Assembly: GCA_964058805.1 (NCBI GenBank)
Contig: CAXKVV010001188.1
Span: 1-36,262, forward strand
DNA from: Schoenoplectus triqueter
Taxonomy: Eukaryota > Streptophyta > Magnoliopsida > Poales > Cyperaceae
Reading direction: 5' to 3'
DNA length: 36,262 nt
The stretch's first letter is position 1, and every line of letters begins with the position of its first letter. The translations under genes and the position numbers were made by a program. The notes under the pieces are model-generated. The model was not told where the DNA came from. It did not search any database and worked only from the letters and a program-made list of their open reading frames with translations. Positions 32,552-36,262 of the stretch are shown in pieces.

Positions 32552-33824
32552 TATTTGATATCTCTAATTTTTATGATTTCTTACTGAGTTTTATTTCTAA
32601 TTTATCTCAATTTATTTGAAATTAAAGACTTTATTACTGTTGTTGTAAAAATAATACAATAGTTGCATCAAATCTTTATGATTTCATATAAATTAGATTT
32701 ACAGTATAAGTACATTTATTATAAAAGAAATAATGATAGCTTTAGTGCATTTTTAGATATCTTACATTCTGGTGCGTATTTGTTATTAGATGTTTCTTAT
32801 AAGGAAGCATGAAACATAGAGAGCTATGATACAATTAATTACTTAAAATTGCTATTATACCCAATAACCATAAATAGCATCATGATTTTTCTATGCCTGT
32901 TTAACCACAAAGAAACCATCATCATTAAAAAGAAAGAAAGAAATAAACAAAGATGCCTGTAGCCCACCAAATAGGTCCCTCAGTTGTTGGATACCTGCAC
33001 GGCTACATATTCATATCTTGGTAGGGATGGAGGGCAGATTTGACATTTGCTATTCCAAATTTTGTGTGGATAATTTTGCTTTTTATGGAATCTGTTTTTG
33101 TTTGATTGCTTGTTTTTATATGTAAAAGTTAGGCGATAGAAATGACTCGCGGTAAATAATTATAAATTTTAAATGCTCGTATCATACCATTTGTGCGGGA
33201 TGGTATCTATATTTATATTTATATTTTATTATAAAAAGCGTATCTACTGAATTTGTTTTATTATTATAATGTGAAATAATTAAAGTATTCATATTTTAAT
33301 TTTACGATTGAGATTAATTGATTTTATAAAAGTAATGGTTCATATTTCAATCAAATTCATTTTTCCTATTCATTAGATTTACTATTTTCTATCATATATC
33401 TATGCGATGTCTAAAAAAAATAAATAAATTAAATATCAATTATTATTATATTTTATTAAAAAAAACTACGCATTATATAATCATACTAAAAAAATATTGT
33501 ATTTTGTATATTAGTTTTATTAAATAAGTAATTATTTTCATTTAAAATTTAAGAGTATTTATAATTAATTTAGATATAAAATATATTTAAATAAAATATA
33601 TAATTTATCTATAATAAATTTAATATTAAATATAAATACTTTTAAAATTAAAATGATCCGCGACGAGTTGCTAACTTTAAAAAAGTCGATTGACTAAGGG
33701 CAGATTGTGGCATTAGCATTATAAACAGTTTTTATAATATGCGTTATCATGATTTTGTCCTATTCGTGTGTAATCAATTATAGATATAATTTATTGGATG
33801 ATACAAAGTCAGCAATGATGCTGA
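32552..33824. other. AT-rich intergenic DNA
   Basis: No gene or clear repeat was seen. A GAAA microrepeat at about 32930-32945 is the only visible structure. Confidence 0.4.
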
Positions 33825-34302
33825 CAGTGGTGGATCCAGAATTTCATTAAGGGTTAGGCATTGGGTTATTGGGCGGTCCGAGCGGAGATTAGAGAGACGG
33901 AGATAAGGGCAGAGATTAGCGAGACGGGCGGAGCGAGGAGATCAGCGAGACTGGGCAAGCGAGTAGGTGATTGACGAGCGACAAAGGCACGAGCAAATTC
34001 GTGATTCCAGAATCGCCAGGTTAGGCTTCGTCGTTTGCTTGAATCAAGTTCACGACTCAATCGATATGATTTTTTTTTTAGTTTAGCGCACTCGTTAACA
34101 AACTGACGGACCCGTTAACTGCAACAGATAAATTCACGACGCGATTCAGATTCTGGGCCGACATTTTCCATCCAAAATTTATTTTGGGTCCAACATCAGG
34201 TCTAATTTGAATCCAGAGTCAGATACATTCAGCAAATACTATTAAACTTCTGAAGAATATCAGAATTCAGGATCACCCTGGAGTACTTTAGATCCACCCC
34301 TA
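33825..34302. mobile_element. Probable hAT-like element enclosing a GC-rich segment
   Basis: The left end CAGTGGTGGATCCAGAAT and the right end (complemented) TAGGGGTGGATCTAAAGT form inverted termini like those of the 35595 element. No 8-bp duplication was found. Positions 33870-34060 are unusually GC-rich and purine-rich on the + strand, with GAGATTAGCGAGACGG-type repeats, unlike any neighbouring DNA; this may be captured sequence. Confidence 0.5.
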
Positions 34303-35100
34303 ACTATACAAAAATAAATATCTAATTACTAAAATAAATAACATTGAGACATTATTAACAAATAAATAGCTCATCATCTTACATTATTATATATCTCCGA
34401 AGTCTTTAACCATTGCCAATCTTAAAGTTAATTGTGTTCCTTCCTATACGTTAACATTATGTTTGATTTATAAGAATGAGAACAGAGGTTATCAACTTTT
34501 CCAATATCTTATTTGGTTGATTTTATTTTGTTTGTTACAATTTAATCTATAAAATGATAGTTAAAAATAATTAAACAAATAGTTTTAACTTTGTCATCAT
34601 TTTAGAAATTCAATCAAATAAAAACCTATTCCAAAATTTCCTTGCCTCCGGAGACTTTTAAAAAAAATCAAAATATTTTCTTGAAAATTTTGGACTTATC
34701 AAACTGATTATAAATGATATAAGAAAATAAGAAAGAAAAAAATCAGTAAAAATCTAATAATATATGATAAATTTTGGGGAGGGCAAATATTTACGGAAAA
34801 TGTGAATGCAGATTTCGTGCCCCTCTTGGTTAAGGCAAAATAATAAACAAAGCCCGCGCATATTTTAAAGCAATAATTCATAATTGCAAAAATCACGGGG
34901 CAATATCGTAAATTCCTCCCCATCACTAATCTATCCATGAGCTGTCCTTTTCCTCCGTTGTCGGCTAGCTTGAACCTTATACGCTGGGACAATGATTAAA
35001 TTGGGAAATATAAAAAAAGAGGAATAATTTAATGGAAAGTTAAACAAGGAAGAATAACAAGAAATTTCTAAATCGTTGATATATGCTTGCAAAATCCATG
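34303..35100. other. AT-rich intergenic DNA upstream of the last gene
   Basis: No gene was recognised. It probably contains the promoter of the + strand gene whose leader starts near 35100. Confidence 0.35.
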
Positions 35101-35109
35101 TTCTACTTT

Positions 35110-35187
35110 TAGATCGCATGTTGTTGATCGTCTCTCGCTCAAACTCCGGCTGCTTAAAACCCTAGTTTATCATTCGATCCAGACAAG
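35110..35187 (+). other. Candidate 5'UTR exon of a right-edge gene, with telo-box-like AAACCCTAG
   Basis: A CT-rich leader (GTCTCTCGCTCAAACTCCGG) is followed by AAACCCTAG at 35157-35165 and ends in a good donor, GACAAG|GTACCG (35187/35188). AAACCCTA-type motifs near the transcription start are common in plant housekeeping genes. The following 800 bp would be an intron. Confidence 0.45.
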
Positions 35188-35594
35188 GTACCGAATCTGA
35201 ATCCTTGATTTTCTATTTTTAGAAGTACTTTCCTTTTTTAGAGATTAAATAATTGGCTGGATTTTTAGGAGCTAGATCTGTTTGGTTCGGCTTGAATCCT
35301 TGTGGATTAATTCATCACTATTTCCGTTTTTGGACAGAACTTATCATTTGTTCTAACAACTAAGAGCTAATATGCTATTTGATTTGAATTCCACAATGAT
35401 TGACCATAAATTATCCTTGAATCTCTAAGCCGCACAAATTACAAAATTGGGAATGATGTCAGTGTTAGTTAGATATGTGACAAGTTTCGAAAAGAATATG
35501 AGAGGAAGAAGGTGGGACAAGGGGGTGGGAGTGTAAGATAGTCTCACAACTCAATTCCACAGAGTTTAAAATTGTTTCTCTCTTACCCTTTACT

Positions 35595-35849
35595 CAGTGG
35601 CGGATCTAGTCTTCTTAATAAGCCTGGGCACATTATATAAGCTAGTATTAAATTCTCAAAAATAAGATATGACAGAAATTCTCAAAAATAAGATATGAAA
35701 GGTACAATTTTTCGATTAAGCACAGGCACTTATATAGTTTTGAACTATATTTTTCTGATTCAAAATAAAAAAATTACTATTTTACATGTATTTTAGAAAA
35801 TCAAACCTGGGTACCGGCCGGGGCTTGCCTATGCATAGGTCCGCCCCTG
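35595..35849. mobile_element. hAT-type MITE with perfect 8-bp TSD (CAGTGGCGGATC class)
   Basis: A 255-bp element: left end CAGTGGCGGATCTAGTC, right end (complemented) CAGGGGCGGACCTATGC, flanked by the perfect duplication CCTTTACT (35587-35594 and 35850-35857). It lies in the presumed first intron of the right-edge gene. Confidence 0.9.
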
Positions 35850-36024
35850 CCTTTACTACCTTCAATTTAATACTAAATTTCATACTTACAAATGAGGATT
35901 AGTCTTCTTCTTCACTCCTGTTCTCCGTGTTATACTTGTGAGATATAGGGAAAGTGTAATTTCAACTTGATTTTCACAATTGGATGAGGGATATGCTTTT
36001 AAAGAATACAATGATATTGAGGAA

Positions 36025-36201
36025 ATGCAAAATTCTTTTGTAGCAGGAAATTCAATTGGAAGTATGTCGCAGTATCATGAAGAAGTCGAGGAGATGGGAG
36101 ATGATTATGAAATGGGCGAAGCTGGGGACGAATCTGGCGATGATTATCAGGAGAGGGAGGGCAGAGAGTCTGATTCTGACGATGAAGAATTCGGCCATTC
36201 T
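36025..36201 (+). CDS. Partial gene: acidic coding exon, unknown protein
   Basis: An open frame rich in Glu and Asp (MSQYHEEVEEMGDDYEMGEA, then ESGDD and ESDSDDEEFGHS). The frame is open back to 35971, but no ATG precedes 36025 in it. Either translation starts at 36025, or the exon begins at an acceptor near 35988 (gatgag|) and is joined to an upstream exon. A possible donor, CATTCT|GTATGC, lies at 36201/36202; otherwise the frame runs to a TGA at 36246. Acidic segments like this are common in nuclear and chromatin proteins, but I do not recognise the family. The gene continues past the window. Confidence 0.4.
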
Positions 36202-36262
36202 GTATGCTGTTACCTTTTACTTTGTTGTTTTTTTGTAGCCCTCTGACTAGATTAGTATGCTT

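Noticed and set aside
35980..36024. Start of the acidic protein at 35980
   Set aside because: The codon there is TTG, not ATG, which is unlikely as a plant start. The frame more likely begins at 36025 or enters through a splice acceptor.

Overview
The window is nuclear DNA from a flowering plant, most likely a eudicot. The evidence is spliced genes with GT-AG introns, AT-rich intergenic DNA full of small transposons, an RPS5-type CC-NBS-LRR resistance gene and a family of LORELEI-like (LLG) cysteine-rich proteins. The species cannot be named from the sequence.

Layout. Positions 1-3.3 kb hold the decayed remains of a SEC14-like phosphatidylinositol-transfer gene (+ strand; three adjacent exons, one frameshifted). 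A retroelement relic with two broken CCHC zinc knuckles abuts it on the left. From 4.0 to 8.5 kb on the - strand is one intact CC-NBS-LRR gene, with its coding region in a single exon, a 5'UTR intron and W-box motifs upstream. From 8.5 to 11.7 kb is a block of non-autonomous transposons and tandem repeats. From 12.1 to 30.6 kb five LLG genes lie head to tail on the + strand, each with three exons and identical intron phases. Between copies 4 and 5 is a roughly 2 kb array of about 175-180 bp satellite-like monomers that reverses orientation part-way. From 30.6 to 35.1 kb is repeat-rich intergenic DNA. At 35.1 kb a new + strand gene seems to begin, with an AAACCCTAG-bearing 5'UTR exon and an acidic coding exon, and it runs out of the window.

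Main biological point. LLG proteins are known as partners and co-receptors of FERONIA-family (CrRLK1L) receptor kinases and help them bind RALF peptides. They usually have a signal peptide, an eight-cysteine domain and a C-terminal GPI-anchor signal. Here only copy 5 keeps the GPI signal. Copies 1-4 stop shortly after the eighth cysteine and should be freely secreted. Copies 1 and 2 have also lost the family's Asn-Asp dipeptide, and copy 1 has gained a ninth cysteine. The locus therefore looks like an expanded, diversifying set of anchorless LLG proteins beside one canonical anchored gene. The copies share recognisable promoter blocks, and in copy 5 the blocks are split by a hAT-type insertion.

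Mobile elements. At least five short elements have 8-bp target duplications typical of hAT, one has a 9-bp duplication typical of Mutator, and two are near-complete fold-backs flanked by (TA)n/(GA)n microsatellites. Most boundaries were read directly from inverted termini and duplicated flanks. No tRNA, rRNA, CRISPR or prokaryotic feature was seen.
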